Assembly (NCBI GenBank): GCA_009760855.2
Contig: WPIO01000002.1
Coordinates: 15,731,001-15,795,000, forward strand
Source of the DNA: Cristatella mucedo
Lineage: Eukaryota > Bryozoa > Phylactolaemata > Cristatellidae
Direction: 5' to 3'
Length of the DNA: 64,000 bases
Both the position numbers and the translations under genes were made by a program. How positions within the stretch are numbered: position 1 is the first letter of the stretch; each line of letters starts with the position of its first letter. The notes under the pieces were generated by a model. It ran no database searches, was not told the DNA's origin, and saw nothing but the letters and a program-made list of their open reading frames with translations. This document shows positions 1 to 13,034 of the stretch, in pieces.

Positions 1-3000
1 TCACAGTGCCCTGCAGCGAGATACTGCAAGGTTTGAAGAGCTACCACGAGATGGCTCGATGCACCGAAATCTACCGCAAGCTGATGCGAGTGGAGACAAT
101 CAGTGGCGAGAGGCCTAAACCGACATGCAGCACTCTGTTGCGAGTTTTGGCGAGTTCAACGAGCTAACTCGAGTCGTCTTGATATTCTGACACATATGGA
201 TAACACATGCTAAATAAATTATTCAGTTGCCACAGCCCTCAAGACAGTTGCAGCTCAGTGCTGCGAGCAACGACAAGCTTTGACGAACAGCCAGCGGTTG
301 TCTCGACTTACCGAGATCTGCCGCAAACTGACGGAAGTTCAGATAATCAGTTGCGATCGGCCTCAAGCAAGTTGCAGCGTAGTGCTGCGAGCTACAGCAA
401 GCTTTGACGAGCTGCCACGAGTTGTCTCGATAGACCGAAACCTGCAGTAAACTTATGGGAGTTGAGACAATCAATTGCGATAGGCTTCAAGCAAGTCGCA
501 GCGCTCTGCGGTGAACTACAGCAAGGATTGAAGAGCTACGACGAATTGTCTCGATGTACCTCAATCTGTCGCGAACTACTACCAGTGGAGACAATCAGTT
601 GTGAAAGGCCCAAAGCAAGACGCAACATTCTTCACCGAGATACGGCAAGCTCCGACGAGCTGACACAAGCCGTCTCGCTATAACGAGACCCATGGCAAAG
701 TAATGCTAAATGAGATAATACGTTTCGACAGCCCTCAAGAGTGTTAGTGCTCAGTGCTGCCACCTACGGCAAGGTTTGACAAGCCGCCATCGGTCGTCTC
801 GATGTACAGATATTTGCCGCGAACTGACGCTAGTTGAGACAACCAGTTGCAATAGGCCTCAAGCAAGTTGTAAAGCTCTGCTGTTACCTACAGCAAGCTT
901 TGACGAGCGGCCACGAGTTGTCTCGTTTAACCGAGACCTGCCGCGACCTGATGCATGTTTAAACAAAGTGTTTCAAGAGGCCTATAGCAAGTCGCAGCGC
1001 TCTGCTTTGAGCTACGGCGAGTTCCAACAAGCTTAATCAAGTGTTTGTAAGGGTTCGAGATCTGCAAGGAAGTCAATTGAGTAGAAATAATCAGTTGCAT
1101 AAGGCCTCAAGTTAGTTGCAACGCTCGCTGTTAGCTACGCAAGCTTTGACGAGCTGCCAGGAGTTTTCTCGTTGTACCGAGATCTGCCGCGAACTGATGC
1201 GTGTGTAGAAAAACACAGGCGAGAGGCTTTAAGTAAGTGGCAGTGCTCGGCGGCAAGCTACTGCAAGGTTTGACGAGCTACCGAGAGTTGGCTCTATGCA
1301 CCGAAATTTGCCGCGAACTGATGTGAGTTGAGATAATCAGATGCAGTAGGCCTTAAGCAAGTTTTGGGCTCTCCTACGAACTACGGCAAGCTTCGACGCG
1401 CTACCAAGAGTTGCCTCGACGTACCGAGATCTGACGTGAACAGATGCGAGTTTAAATAATCAGTTGATAAAGCCCAATAGCAAGTCGCAGCGCTCGCCTG
1501 CAAGCTAATGCGAGCTCCGACAAGCTTACTCAAGGCGTTTTGATAGAATCAAATCTGCCAAGAACTGATGCGATTTAAGATAATCAGCTGCGCTAGGCCT
1601 CAAGCAAGTTACAGCGCTCTGCTGAAAGCTACGACAACCTGCAAGGAGCCTAATCGAGTTGTCTTGACGTTTTAACATCTGCCGTGGGCTAATGCGAGTT
1701 AGGATAATCAATCGCGATCGGTCTCAAGCAAGATTCGTATTCTGCTGTGAACGAGGGAGAGCTTTGACGAGCTACCAGTGGTGTTCTCGACTGAACGAGA
1801 TCTACCGCGAACTGACTCATGTCGAGACAGACAGTTGCGAGAGGCCTTAAGCAAGTCGCCGCTCTCTGCTGAGAGCTACAGCAAGCTTTGACGTGGTGGT
1901 ACGAGTTGCCTTGATGTACCGAGATGTGCCGCGAACTAATGCGAGTTAAGACGATCAGTCGCGTTAGACCAAAAGCAAAATGCAGCACTCGTCTGCTTGC
2001 TACGGCAAGTTCCAACGAGCTGACTCAAGTTGTCTCGATATTCTGAGATCTGCCGCGATCTGATGCGATTTGGGACAATCAGTTGTGATTGACCTTAAGC
2101 AAGTTGAAGCGCTCCGCTGATAGCTATTGCAAGCATCGACAAGGTGTCTTGAGTTGTCTAAATATACGAAGACCAGCCGCGACCTGATGCGAGTGGGGAC
2201 AATCAGTTGCGATAGGCCTAAATATAGTCACAGCTATCTGCATTCAGCTACGGCAAGGTCCGCATGCTGATTTATGTTATCACGATATACCGAAATAGGT
2301 CGCGAACTGATGCCAGTTGAGACTATCAGTTGCGATAGGCTTATAGCAATTTGCATTGCTCTGCTGCGACCAATGTCATGCTTCGTCGAGTTTCAACGAA
2401 TTATCTCGATGTATCGAGATCTGACATGAACTAATGCGAGTTCAGATAATCAGTTGCAAACGGAGTGACGCAATTCGCAGTGCTCTGCCACTAGCAACAA
2501 CAAGCTATGACGATCTACACCGAGTTGTCTCAATATACCGAGATCTGCCACAAACTTATGCGAATAAAAAATTTCAGTTGCGATAGGCTTAAAGCAAGTC
2601 GCAGCGCTCTCTTGCCACCGACAGCATGCTTCGACGAGCTTCCACGAGTTGTCTTGATGTATAGAGATCTATGGCAAACTTATGCGAGTTGAGACGATAA
2701 GTTGCGATAGGGTTAAAGCAAGTCAAAAAGCTCCGCGGTGAGCAAAAGGGAGCTTTGAAGAGGTACCACAAATTGTCTCGATGTATGGAGATCTTCCACG
2801 ACCATATGCGAGTTCAGGTAATCAGTTGCAATCGACCTACAACAAGTCGCAGTGCACTGCTGCTAGATACAGCAAGCTTTAACGAGCTGGCATGAGTCGT
2901 CTCGATATACCGAGACCTGCAGCGGACTTGTGCTAAAAAAGATAATCCGCTGCGACAGCCCTCAAGCAAGTTGCATCTCAGTGCAGGGAGCTACGGAGGG

Positions 3001-3423
3001 CTTGGACGAGCTGCCACCAGTGATCGCACGATGTCCTGAAATCTTCCGCGAACTGACGCGAGTTGAGACATACAGATGCAGTAGGGCTCAAGCAAGTTTC
3101 ATTGCTCTCCTGCGAAATACAGCAAGCTTCGGCGTGCTGCCAAGCAATCCTTCAATGTACTAAGATCTGACGCGAACTGATGCGAGTTGAAACAATCAGT
3201 TGTGAGAGGCCTCAAGGAAGTTACGGCGCTCCCCTAAGAGAGACGGCATGCTACGACGAGCAGCCACGAGCTGTCTGGATGTACTGAGATCCTCGGCGAA
3301 CTTATGCGAGTTGAGACAATCAGTTACGATACAGTTAAAGCAAGTCGAAGCGCTCTGCTGCAAGCTACAGCTAGCACAGAAGAGATACCACGAATTGTCT
3401 CGATGTACCTCGATCTGCCGCGA
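1..3423 (-). repeat. Left part of domain A: diverged monomers with no long block copy recognised
   Basis: Monomers are clearly the domain A type; the GATCTGCCGCGAACTGATGCG-like motif recurs about every 124 bp. I do not see long multi-monomer segments matching elsewhere at high identity. Monomers of the 'GCTAAA..GATAATCCG..GACAGCCCTCAAG' variant occur near 205, 700 and 2,930, so the variant types used in the blocks to the right are present but not in the same fixed order. Nothing other than satellite is visible. Block boundaries were judged by eye. Confidence 0.7.
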
Positions 3424-4190
3424 TTTGATGCGATGGGAGACAATATGTTGCGAGAGGCCTAAAGCGAGACGGAGGGCTCTTCTGCAAGCTACGGCGCGCT
3501 CTGATGAGCTTACTCGAGTCCTCTCAAAATACGGAGATCAGCGGCAAAATATTGCTAAATGAGATCATCCGTTGCGACAGCCATCAAGAGAGTTTGAGCT
3601 CAGTGCTGCGAGCTACAGCAAGGTTAAACGAGCCGTCACTGGTCCTCTCGATGTACCGAGATTAGCCGCGAACTGACGCGAGTTGAGACAATCAGTTGCG
3701 ATCTCCCAAAAGCAAGTAGCAATGCTCTGCTGTGAGCTACGGCACACTCTGTCGAGCTTATTCGAGTGATCTTGAGGTTTCGAGATCAGCCGGTAAGTCA
3801 TGCATGTTGAAATGACCAGTTGCTATAGGCCTCAAGGAAGTTGCACAGCTCTGCTGTGAGCTACGGCAGGCTGTGACGAGCTGCCACAAGTAGTCTTGTT
3901 GTACCAAAATCTGCCGCAAAGTAATGCGTGTTCAGACAAAGAGTTGCGAGAGGCCTAAAGCAAGTGACAACGCTCTGCTGCCAGCTACAGCATGCTTGTA
4001 CGAGCCGCCGCGATATGTCTTGGTTTACCGAGATCTGGGGCGAACTAATGCGAGTGAGAAAAATCAGTTGCGATTGGCCTGCAGGTAGTTGCAGTGCTCC
4101 CCTGCGAGAGACGGCAAGCTTTGACGAGCAGCCACGAGTTGTCTCAATGTATCGAGATATGCTTCGAAGTAATGCGAGTTTGGATAATCT
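3424..4190 (-). repeat. Domain A higher-order block A1, copy 1 of 5
   Basis: Block A1 is a run of about six monomers of about 770 bp. It starts at the anchor TTTGATGCGATGGG. Ordered variant monomers follow, marked by GATAATCCGTTGCGACAGCC, then a monomer with TTGAGGTTTCGAGATCAGCC and GTCATGCATGTT, then one with CAAAGAGTTG, and finally GAGTGAGAAAAATCAG. The same order recurs from anchors at 6,019, 7,135, 10,024 and 13,471. The right boundary is approximate. Confidence 0.75.
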
Positions 4191-4499
4191 GTTACGAGAG
4201 ACCAAACGCGATTCGCAGCGCTCTGCTGCAAGCCACAGCAAGGTTTCATGAGCTGCATCAAGTTGTCTCGATGTACCATGATCTACCGCAAACTTATGCA
4301 AGTTGAGACAATCAGTTGCGATAGGCTTAAAGCATGTCGCAGCGCTCTGTTGCAACCGACGGTATGCTTCGACGAGCTTCCACGAGTTGTCTTGTTGTAC
4401 CAAAATGTACGGCGAACTAATGCGAGTTGAGACAATAACTTGTGATAGGGTTAAAGCAAGTCGCAGCGCTCTGCCGCGAGCTACAGCTAGCATTGAAGA

Positions 4500-5500
4500 G
4501 CTACCACGAATTGTCGCGATGTACGAAGATCTGCTACGAACCCATGCGAGTTTGGATAATCAGTTGCGATCGGCCTAAAGCAAGTTACAGATCTGCTGCG
4601 AGCAACAGCAAGCTTTAACCAGCTCAATCGAGTCTTCTCGATATACCGAGATCAGCAGCGAACTAATGCTAAATCAGATAATCCGCTGCTACAGCCCTTA
4701 AAGAAGTTGCAGCTCAGTGTAGTGAACCACGGCAGGCTTTGACGAGCGGCAACCAGTTGTCACACGATGTATCGAAATCTTTAGCGAACAAACGCGAGTT
4801 GCGATTAACAAATGCAAAGGGCCTCAAGCAAGTTTCATTGATCTCCTGCGAGCTATGGCAAGCTTCGATGTGCTGCCAAGCGTTCCCTCGATATACTAAG
4901 ATGTGACGCAAACCGATGCGAGTTGAGATAGTTAGTTGCCACAGCCCAATCGCAAGTCGAAGCACTCTGCTGCGAGCTAATGCAAGCTCCAAAGAGGTGA
5001 CACGAGTTGCCTTGCTACAACCAAATCTGCAACGAACAGATGCGAGTTAAGATAATCAGCTTCGCTAAAACTCAAGCAAGATGCAGCACACTGCTGTGAG
5101 CTATGCAGAGCTGCAACGAGCTTAATAGAGTTGTCCTGAGGTTTTGAGATCTTTTGTGAGCTGATACGAGTTAAGATAATCCGTTGCGATAGGTGTCAAG
5201 CAGGTTGCATGCTCTGCTGAGAGCTACAACCAGCTTTGACGAGCTTCCGCGAGTTGTCTCAATGTATTGAGATCTGCCGTAAACTGATGCGTGTTTAGAT
5301 AAACAGTTGCGAGAGGCCTTAAGCACGTCACAGCTCTCTGCTGTGAGCTACAACTCAAGCTGGCACGAGGTGCTTCGATGTACCGAGATGTGACGCGAAC
5401 TAATGTCAGTTAAGACGATCAGTCGTGATAGACCAAAAGCCAGACGCAGCACTCTCTTGCTAGCTACGGTAAGTTCTTGCGAGCTGACTGTAGTTGCATC
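4500..5500 (-). repeat. Domain A higher-order block A2, copy 1 of 4
   Basis: A run of about eight monomers with fixed order. It begins with an ACGAATTGTCGCGATGTACG monomer. Next comes a CAGCCCTTAAAGAAGTTGC monomer (4,693), then one with TGCCAAGCGTTCCCTCGATA. Then come ACACGAGTTGCCTTGCTACA, GAGTTGTCCTGAGGTTTTGA, GGTGTCAAGCAGGTTGCA and AAGCTGGCACGAGGTGCTTC. The same series starts from CAGCCC anchors at 8,696, 11,218 and 15,035. Boundaries are approximate. Confidence 0.75.
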
Positions 5501-5800
5501 GATACTCCAAGAACTGCAGCTAACTTATGCGAGTTGAAACAAACAGTTGTGATAGGCCTCAAGCAAGTTGCGGCACTCCCCTGCGAGAGACGGCGTGCTA
5601 CGACGAGCAGCCACGAGCTGTATAGATGTACGGAGATCAACGGCGAACTTATGCGAGTTGAGACAATCAGTTGCGATAGGGTCGAAGCAAGTCGCAGCGC
5701 TCTGCGTCGAGCTACAGCAAGCACTGAAGAGCTCCCACGAACCGTCGCAACAAACCTAGATCTGCCGGAAAATTGTGCGAGTTTTGATAATCAGTTGTGA
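5500..5800 (-). repeat. Domain A block A3, representative copy
   Basis: Two to three monomers marked by GAACTGCAGCTA, then CTCCCCTGCGAGAGACGGC with GAGCAGCCACGAGCTGT, then GATAGGGTCGAAGCAAGTC. Related copies lie at about 7,895-8,200, 9,510-9,830, 10,795-11,020, 12,030-12,330 and 14,238-14,540. Copies at 5.5, 9.5 and 12.0 kb follow block A2; copies at 7.9, 10.8 and 14.2 kb follow block A1. A3 is therefore a module shared by two contexts. Boundaries are approximate. Confidence 0.65.
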
Positions 5801-6018
5801 GAGGCCGAAAGCAAGTCGCAGGGCTCTGCTGCCAGCAAGAGCAAGCTTTGACGAACAGCACCGAGTTGTCTCGATGTACCGTGATCTGAAGCGAACTTAT
5901 GAGACTTGAGACAATCCATTGCAATGGGCTTAAAGCAAGTCGCAGCGCTTCGCTGCGAGCTACAGCTAGCATTGAAGAGCCACCACGAATTGTCTCGATG
6001 AACCTAGATCTGCCGTGA

Positions 6019-6790
6019 TTTGATGCGATGGGAAACAATCAGTTGCGAGAGGCCTAAAGCAAGACGCAGGGCTCTTCTGCGAGCTACGGCACGCTCTGAT
6101 GAGCTTACTCGAGTCCTCTCGATATACCGAGATCTGCGGTGAATTATAGCTAAATGAGATAATCCGTTGCGACAGCCATCAAGAGAGTTTGAGCTCAGTG
6201 CTGCGAGCTACGGCAAGGTTTAACGAGCAGCCACTGGTCCTCTCGATGTAGCAAGATCAGCCGCGAACTGAAGCGAGTTGAGATACTCAGTTGCGATCGG
6301 CCACAAGCAAGTAGCAATGCTCTGCTGTGAGCAACAGCACACTCTGACGAGCTTAATCGAGTGTTCTTGAGGTTTCGAGATAAGCCGGGAAGTCATGCAT
6401 GTTTAAATAATCAGTTGTGATAGGCCCCAAGCGAGTTGCACCGCTCTGCTGTGAGCTACGGCCGGCTTTGACGAGCTGCCAGAAGTCGTCTCGTATTACC
6501 GAGATCTTCCGCAAACTGACGCGTGTTCAGACAAAGAGTTTCGAGAGGCCTAAAGCAAGTGACAGCGGTCTGCTGCCAGCTACAGCATGGTTTTACGAGC
6601 CGCCGCGAGATGTCTCGATTTACCTCGATCTGGGGCGAACTAATGCGACTGAGAAAAATCAGTTGAGATAGGCCTATAGCTAGTTGCAGTGGTCCCCTGC
6701 AAGAGACGGCAAGCTTCGACGAGAAGCCACGAGTTGTCTCGATGTATCGAGATAAGCTGCTAACTGATGCGAGTTTGGATAATCAGTTGC
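6019..6790 (-). repeat. Domain A higher-order block A1, copy 2 of 5
   Basis: Same ordered series of variant monomers as at 3,424. The anchor TTTGATGCGATGGG is at 6,019, the GACAGCCATCAAGAGAG monomer near 6,170 and the AGTCATGCATG monomer near 6,390. Anchor spacing to copy 1 is 2,595 bp, about 21 monomers. Block ends are approximate. Confidence 0.75.
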
Positions 6791-7134
6791 GAGAGACCAG
6801 AGGCGATTTGAAGTGCTCTGCTGCTAGCAACAGCAAGGTTAAAAGAGCTGCACCGAGTTGTCTCGATTTACCGTGATATGCCGCAAACTTATGCGAGTTC
6901 AGACAATCAGTTGCGATAGGCTTAAAGCATGTCTCAGCGCACTGTTGCAACCGACGGTATGCTTCAACGAGCTTCCACGAGTTGTTTTGTTGTACCGAGA
7001 TGTACGGCGAACCAATGCGAGTTGAGAAAATCACTTGCGATAGGGTCGAAGCATGTCGCAGTGCTCCCCGGCGAGCTACAGCTAGCATTGAAGGGCTACT
7101 ACGAATTTTCTCGATGTACCTCGATCTGCCACGA

Positions 7135-7890
7135 TTTGATGCGATGGGAGACAATCAGTTGCGAGAGGCCTAAAGCATGACGCAGGGCTCTTTGGCGAGC
7201 TACGGCTCGCTCTGATGAGCTTACTTGAGTCCTCTCGATATACGGAGATCTGCGGCGAATTATTGCTCAATGAGATAATCCGTTGCGACAGCCATGAAGA
7301 GAGTTTGGGCTCAGTGCTGCGAGCTACGGTAAGTTTTAACGAGCCGCCACCGGTCCTGTCGATGTACCGAGATCGACCACGAACTGACGCGAGTTAAGAT
7401 AACCAGTCGCGATCGGCCAAAAGCAAGTAGCAATGCTCTGCTGTGATTTACAGCACGCTCTGACGAGCTTAATTGAGTGTTTTTGAGGTTTCGAGATCAG
7501 CCGGGAAGTCATGCATGTTGAAATAATCAGTTGTGATAAGCCTGAAACAAGTTGCACAGCTCTAATGTAAGCTACGTCAGGCGTTTGCAAGCTGCCACAA
7601 GTTGTCTCGTTGTACCGAGATCTGCCGCAAACTGATGCGTGTTCGCACGAAGAGTTGCGCGAGGACTGAAGCAGGTGACTGCGCTCTATTGCCAGCTACA
7701 GCATGGTTTTACGAGCTGCCGCGAGTTGTCTCGATTTATCGAAATCCGGGGCGAACGAGTGCAAGTGAGAAAAATGAGTTGCGATAGGCCTGAAGCTAGA
7801 CTCAGTGCTCCCCTGCGAGAGACGGCATGCTTCGACGAGCAGCCACGAGTTATCTCGATGTATCGAGATATGCTGCGAACTGATGCGAGT
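7135..7890 (-). repeat. Domain A higher-order block A1, copy 3 of 5
   Basis: Same ordered variant series, anchored at 7,135. It lies only 1,116 bp (exactly 9 x 124) after copy 2, the shortest spacing of the five. It is followed directly by block A3 near 7,895 (GATATTCCGAGAACTGCAGC). Ends are approximate. Confidence 0.75.
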
Positions 7891-8504
7891 TTAGATATTC
7901 GATATTCCGAGAACTGCAGCTAGCTTATGCGAGTTGTAAGTTTCAGTTGTGATCGGCCTCAAGCAAGTTGCAGCGCTCCCCTGCGAGAGACGGCCTGCTA
8001 CGACGAGCAGCCACGAGCTGTCTAGATGTACGGAGATCCTCGGCGGACTTTTGCGAGTTGAGACAATCAGTTTCGATAGGGTTAAAGCAAGTCTCAGTGC
8101 TCTGCGGCGAGCTTCAGCGAACGCTGAAGAGCTACCACGAATTGTCTCGACAAATCCAGATCTGCCGGAAAACTATGCGGGTTTTTTTAATCAGTTGCGA
8201 GAGACCAAAAGTGATTCGCAGGGCGCTGCTGCTAGCAGGTGCAAGGTTTAAAGAGCTGCACCGAGTTGTCTTGATGTGCCGTGATCTGCCGCAAGCTGAT
8301 GCGAGTTGAGACAATCAGTTGCGATAGGCTTAAAGCATGTCGCAGCGCTTTGTTGCAACCGACGGTATGCTTCGACGAGCTTCGACGAGTTGTCTTGCGT
8401 TACCGAGATGTACGGCAAAGTCATGCGAGTTGAGACAATAGGTTGGGATAGGGTTAAAGCAAGTCGCAGTGCTCTGCGGTGAGCTACAGCAAGCATTGAA
8501 GAGG

Positions 8505-9510
8505 TACCACGAATTGTCGCGATGTACGGAGATCTGCTGCGAACTTATGCGAGTTTGGATAATTAGTTGCGATCGGCCTAAAGCGAGTCGCAGTGCTGTG
8601 CTGCCAGCAACAGCAAGCTTTAACGAGCTGACTCGAGTCGTCTCGATATACCGAGATCACCAGCGAACTAATGCGAAATAAGATTATGCGCTGCTTCAGC
8701 CCTTAAGAAAGTTGCAGCTCAGAGCAGCAAACCACGGCAGGCTTTGACGATCTGCAACCAGTTGGCACACGATGTATCGAAATCTTTAGCGAACTGACGC
8801 GAATTGAGTTAAACAGATGCAGTAGGCCTGAAGAAAGTTTCATTGCTCTCCTGCGAGACACGGCAAGCTTTGACGTGCTGCCAAGCGTTCCCTCGATGTA
8901 CTGAGATTTGATGCGAACCGATGCGAGTTGAGATATTCAGTCGCCACAGCCCAATCGCAAGTCGAAGCACTCTGCTGCGAGCTAATGCAAGATCCGAAGA
9001 GGTGACACGAGTTGCCTTGCTACAACCAAATCGGCCACGAACAGATGCGAGTTAAGATAATCAGCTTCGCTAGACCTCAAGCAAGATGCAGCACACTGCT
9101 GCGAGCTACGTAGAGCTGCAACGAGCTTGATCGGGTTGTCCTGAGGTTTTGAGATCTTTGGTGAGCTGATGCGAGTTAAGATAATCAGTTGCGATAGGTG
9201 TCAAGCAGGTTGCACGCTCTGCTGCGAGCTACAGCCAGCTTTGACAAGTTTCCGCGAGTTGTCTCAATGTATTGAGATCTGCCGTAAACTGATGCGTATT
9301 TAGATAAACAGTTGCGAGAGGCCTTAAGCACGTCGCAGCTCTCTGCTGCGAGCTACAGCACAAGCTGGCACGAGGTGCTTCGATGTACCGAGATTTGCCG
9401 TGAACTAATGTCAGTTTAGAGGATCTGTTGTTATAGACCAAAAGTCAGACGCAGCACTCTCTTGCTAGATACGGTAAGTTCTTATGAGCTGACTGTAGTT
9501 GCATCGATAT
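8505..9510 (-). repeat. Domain A higher-order block A2, copy 2 of 4
   Basis: Same ordered monomer series as 4,500-5,500, with the CAGCCCTTAAG anchor at 8,696 (4,003 bp from copy 1). It is followed by block A3 near 9,510. Boundaries are approximate. Confidence 0.75.
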
Positions 9511-10023
9511 TCCGAGAACTGCAGCTAACTCATGCGAGTTGAAACAATCAGTTATGATAGGCCTCAAGCAAGTTGCAGTGCTCCCCAGCGAGAGACGGCC
9601 TGCTACGACGAACAGCCACGAGCTGTCTAGATGTATGGAGATCCACGGCGATTTTATGAGAGTTGAGACAATCAGTTGCGATAGGGTCAAAGCAAGTCGC
9701 GGCACTCTGCGGCGAGCTACAGCAAGCACTGAAGAGGTACGACGAACTGTCTCGATAGACCAAGATCTGCCGGAAAATTATGCGAGTTCTGATAATCAGT
9801 TGCAAGATGCCGAAAGCAAGTCGCAGGGTGCTACTGCTAGCAACTGCAAGCTTTGACGAGCTGCACCTAGTGTTCTCGATGTACCGAGATCTGAAGCGAA
9901 CTTATGCGACTTGAGACAGTCGATTGCAATGGGCTTAAAGCAAGTCGCAGCGCTCCGCGACGAGCTAAAGCTAGCATTGAAGAGCTACCACGAAGTTTCT
10001 TGATGTACCTCGATCTGCTGCGT

Positions 10024-10795
10024 TTTGATGCGATGGGAGACAATCAGTTGCGAGAGGCCTAAAGCAAGACGCAGGGCTCTTCTGAGAACTACGGCACGCT
10101 CTGCTGAGCTGACTCGAGTCCTCTCAATATACCGAGATCTGCGGCGAATTATTGCTAAAAGAGATAATCCGTTGCGACAGCCACCAAGACAGTTTGAGCT
10201 CAGTGCTGCGAGCTACGGCAAGGTTTAACGAGCCGCCACCGGTCCTCTCGATGTACCGAGATCAACTCTACTGCAAACTGACGCGAGTTTTGATAATCAG
10301 TCGCGATCGGCCACAAGCAAGTAGCAATGCTCTGCTGTGAGCAACCGCACACTCTGACGAGCTTAGTTGAGTGTTCTTGAGGTTTAAAGATCAGCCGGGA
10401 AGTCATGCATGTTGAAATAATCAGTTGTGATAGGCCTCAAGCAAGTTGCACCGCTCTTCTGTAAGCTACGGCAGGCTTTTGCGAGCTGCCACAAGTTGTC
10501 TAGTTGTACCGAGATATGCCGCAAACTGATGCATGCTCACACAAAGAGTTGAGCGAGGCCTACAGCAAGTGACAGCGCTCTGCTTCCAGCTAAAGCATGC
10601 TTTTACGAGCCGCCGTGAGTTGTCTCGATTTACCGAAATCTGGGGCGAACTTACGCGAGTGAGAAAAATCAGTTGCGATAGGCCTGAAGCTAGATGCAGT
10701 TCTCCCTTGCGAGAGACGGCATGCTTCGACAAGCAGCCAGGAGTTACCTCGATGCATCGAGATATGCTGCGAACTGATGCGAGTTTAGATAATCG
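10024..10795 (-). repeat. Domain A higher-order block A1, copy 4 of 5
   Basis: Same ordered series of variant monomers, anchored at 10,024 and followed directly by block A3 near 10,795, as in copies 3 and 5. Spacing to copy 3 is 2,889 bp. Ends are approximate. Confidence 0.75.
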
Positions 10796-11026
10796 ATATT
10801 CCGAGAACTGCAGCTAGCTTATGCGAGTTGTAAGTTTCAGTTGTGATTGGCCTCAAGCAAGTTGCGGTGCTCCCCTGCGAGAGACGGCCTGCTACGACGA
10901 GCAGCCACGAGCTGTCTAGATGTACGGAGATCCTCGGCGGACTTTTGCGAGTTGAGACAATCAGATGCGATAGGGTCGAAGCAAGTCTCAGCGCTCTGCG
11001 GCGAGCTACAGCAAGCATTGAAGAGC

Positions 11027-12030
11027 TACCACGAATTGTCGTGATGTACGGAGATCTGCTGCGAACCTATGCGAGTTTGGATAATCAGTTGCGATCGGCC
11101 TAAAGCAAGTCGCAGTGCTCTGCTGCGAGCAACAGCAAGCTTTAACGAGCTGAGTCGAGTCGTCTCGATATACCGAGATCAGCAGCGAACTAATGCTAAA
11201 TAAGATAAGCGCTGCTACAGCCCTTAAAGAAGTTGCAGCTCAGTGCAGTGAACCACGGCAGGCTTTGACGAGCTGCAACCAGTTGTCACACGACGTATCG
11301 AAATCTTTAGCGAAAAAACGCGAGTTGACATAAACAAATGCAGTAGGCCTCAAGCAAGTTTCATTGCTCTCCTGCGAGCTATGGCAAGCTCCGACGTGCT
11401 GCCAAGCGTTCCCTCGATATAATGAGATTTGACGCGAACCGATGCGAGTTGAGATAATCAGTTGCCACAGCCCAATCGCAAGTCGAAGCACTCTGCTGCG
11501 AGCTAATGCAAGATCCGAAGAGCTGACACGAGTTGCCTTGCTACAACCAAATCGGCCACGAACAGATGTGAGTTAAGATAATCAGCTTCGCTAGACCTCA
11601 AGCAAGATGCAGCACACTGCTGCGAGCTATGTAGGGCTGCCACGAGCTTAATCGAGTTGTCCTGAGGTTTTGAGATCTTTTGTGAGCTAATACGAGTTAA
11701 GATAATCAGTTGCGATAGGTGTCAAGCAGGTTGCATGCTCTGCTGCGAGCTACAGCCAGCTTTGACGAGTTTCCGCAAATTGTCTCAATGTATTGAGATC
11801 TGCCGTAAACTGATGCGTGTTTAGATAAACAGTTGCGAGAGGCCTTAAGCACGTCGCAGCTCTCTGCTGCGAGCTACAGCACAAGCTGGCACGAGGTGCT
11901 TCGATGTACCGAGATGTGCCGCGAACTAATGTCAGCTACGACGATCTGTCGTGATAGATCAAAAGTCAGACGCAGCACTCTCTTGCTAGCTACGGTAAGT
12001 TCTTATGAGCTGACTGTAGTTGCATCGATA
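11027..12030 (-). repeat. Domain A higher-order block A2, copy 3 of 4
   Basis: Same ordered monomer series, with the CAGCCC anchor at 11,218 (2,522 bp from copy 2). It is followed by block A3 near 12,030. Boundaries are approximate. Confidence 0.75.
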
Positions 12031-12912
12031 CTCCAGAACTGCAGCTAACTTATGCGAGTTGAAACAATCAGTTATGATAGGCCTCAAGCAAGTTGCAGTG
12101 CTCCCCTGCGAGAGACGGCCTGCTACGACGAGCAGCCACGAGCTGTCTAGATGTACGGTGATCTGAGGCAAACTTTTGCGAGTTGAGACAATCAGTTGCG
12201 ATAGGGTCGAAGCAAGTCGCAGTGCTCTGAGGCGAGCTACAGCAAGCACTGAAGAGCTACGACAATTGTCTCTATAAACCGAGATCTGCCGGAAAATTAT
12301 GCGAGTTTGGATAATCAGTTGCGAGAGGCCGAAAGCAAGTCGCAGGGCTCTGCTGCTAGCCACAGCAAGCTTTGACGAGCTGCACCGAGTTGTCTCGATG
12401 TACCGAGATCTGAGGCGAAGTTATGCGACTTGAGACAGTCGATTGCAATCGGCTTAAAGCAAGTCTCAGCGCGCCTGGCGAGCTACTGCAAGCACTGAAG
12501 AGCTACCACAAATTGTCTCGATAAACCGAGATCTGCCGGAAAATTATAGGAGTTTTGTTAATCAGTTGCGAGAGACCAAAAGCGATTCGCAGCGCTCTGC
12601 TGCTAGCAACAGCAAGGTTTAAAGAGCTGCACCGAGTTGTCTTGATGTACCGTGATCTGCCGCAAACTGATGCGAGTTGAGACAATCAGTTGCGATAGGC
12701 TTAAAGCATGTCACAGCGCACTGTTGCAAACGACGGTATGCTTCGACAAGCTTCCACGAGTTGTTTTGTTTTACTGAGATGTACGGCGAACTTCAGCGAG
12801 TTGAGACAATAAGTCGGGATAGGGTTACAGCAAGTCGCATCGCTCTGCGGCAAGCTACAGCAAGCATTGAAGAGCTACCACGAATTGTTGCGATGTACGG
12901 AGATCTGCTGCG

Positions 12913-12917
12913 AAGTT
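12913..12917. repeat. Possible target-site duplication, left copy (AAGTT)
   Basis: AAGTT at 12,913-12,917 is repeated at 13,098-13,102 on the other side of the SINE-like element. Removing the element plus one copy restores a domain A monomer lacking about 9 bp of the usual sequence. Five bases is short for an LINE-mediated duplication, so this is tentative. Confidence 0.4.
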
Positions 12918-12919
12918 AT

Positions 12920-12926
12920 AAAAAAA
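12920..12926 (-). terminator. T7 run at the 3' end of the SINE-like element (possible Pol III terminator)
   Basis: Seven A residues on the plus strand give a T7 run on the minus strand at the end of the element. Runs of four or more T terminate Pol III. With the internal A and B boxes this would delimit a transcript of about 175-180 nt from about 13,097. Activity is not shown by sequence alone. Confidence 0.45.
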
Positions 12927-13023
12927 TCCTAGCTGATTAAATAGCCTCTTTTTGTATAGCGACAGAAGAGCCTTTACGGCTATCACCACCGCTTGCAGTG
13001 GCGACAAAGAATCGCCTAGCACA

Positions 13024-13034
13024 GGAATCGAACC
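13024..13034 (-). promoter_or_regulatory. Internal Pol III B box of the SINE-like element
   Basis: The minus strand reads GGTTCGATTCC, a full match to the B-box consensus GGTTCGANTCC, which in tRNA genes encodes the T-loop. This is the strongest single piece of evidence that the insertion is tRNA-derived. Confidence 0.8.
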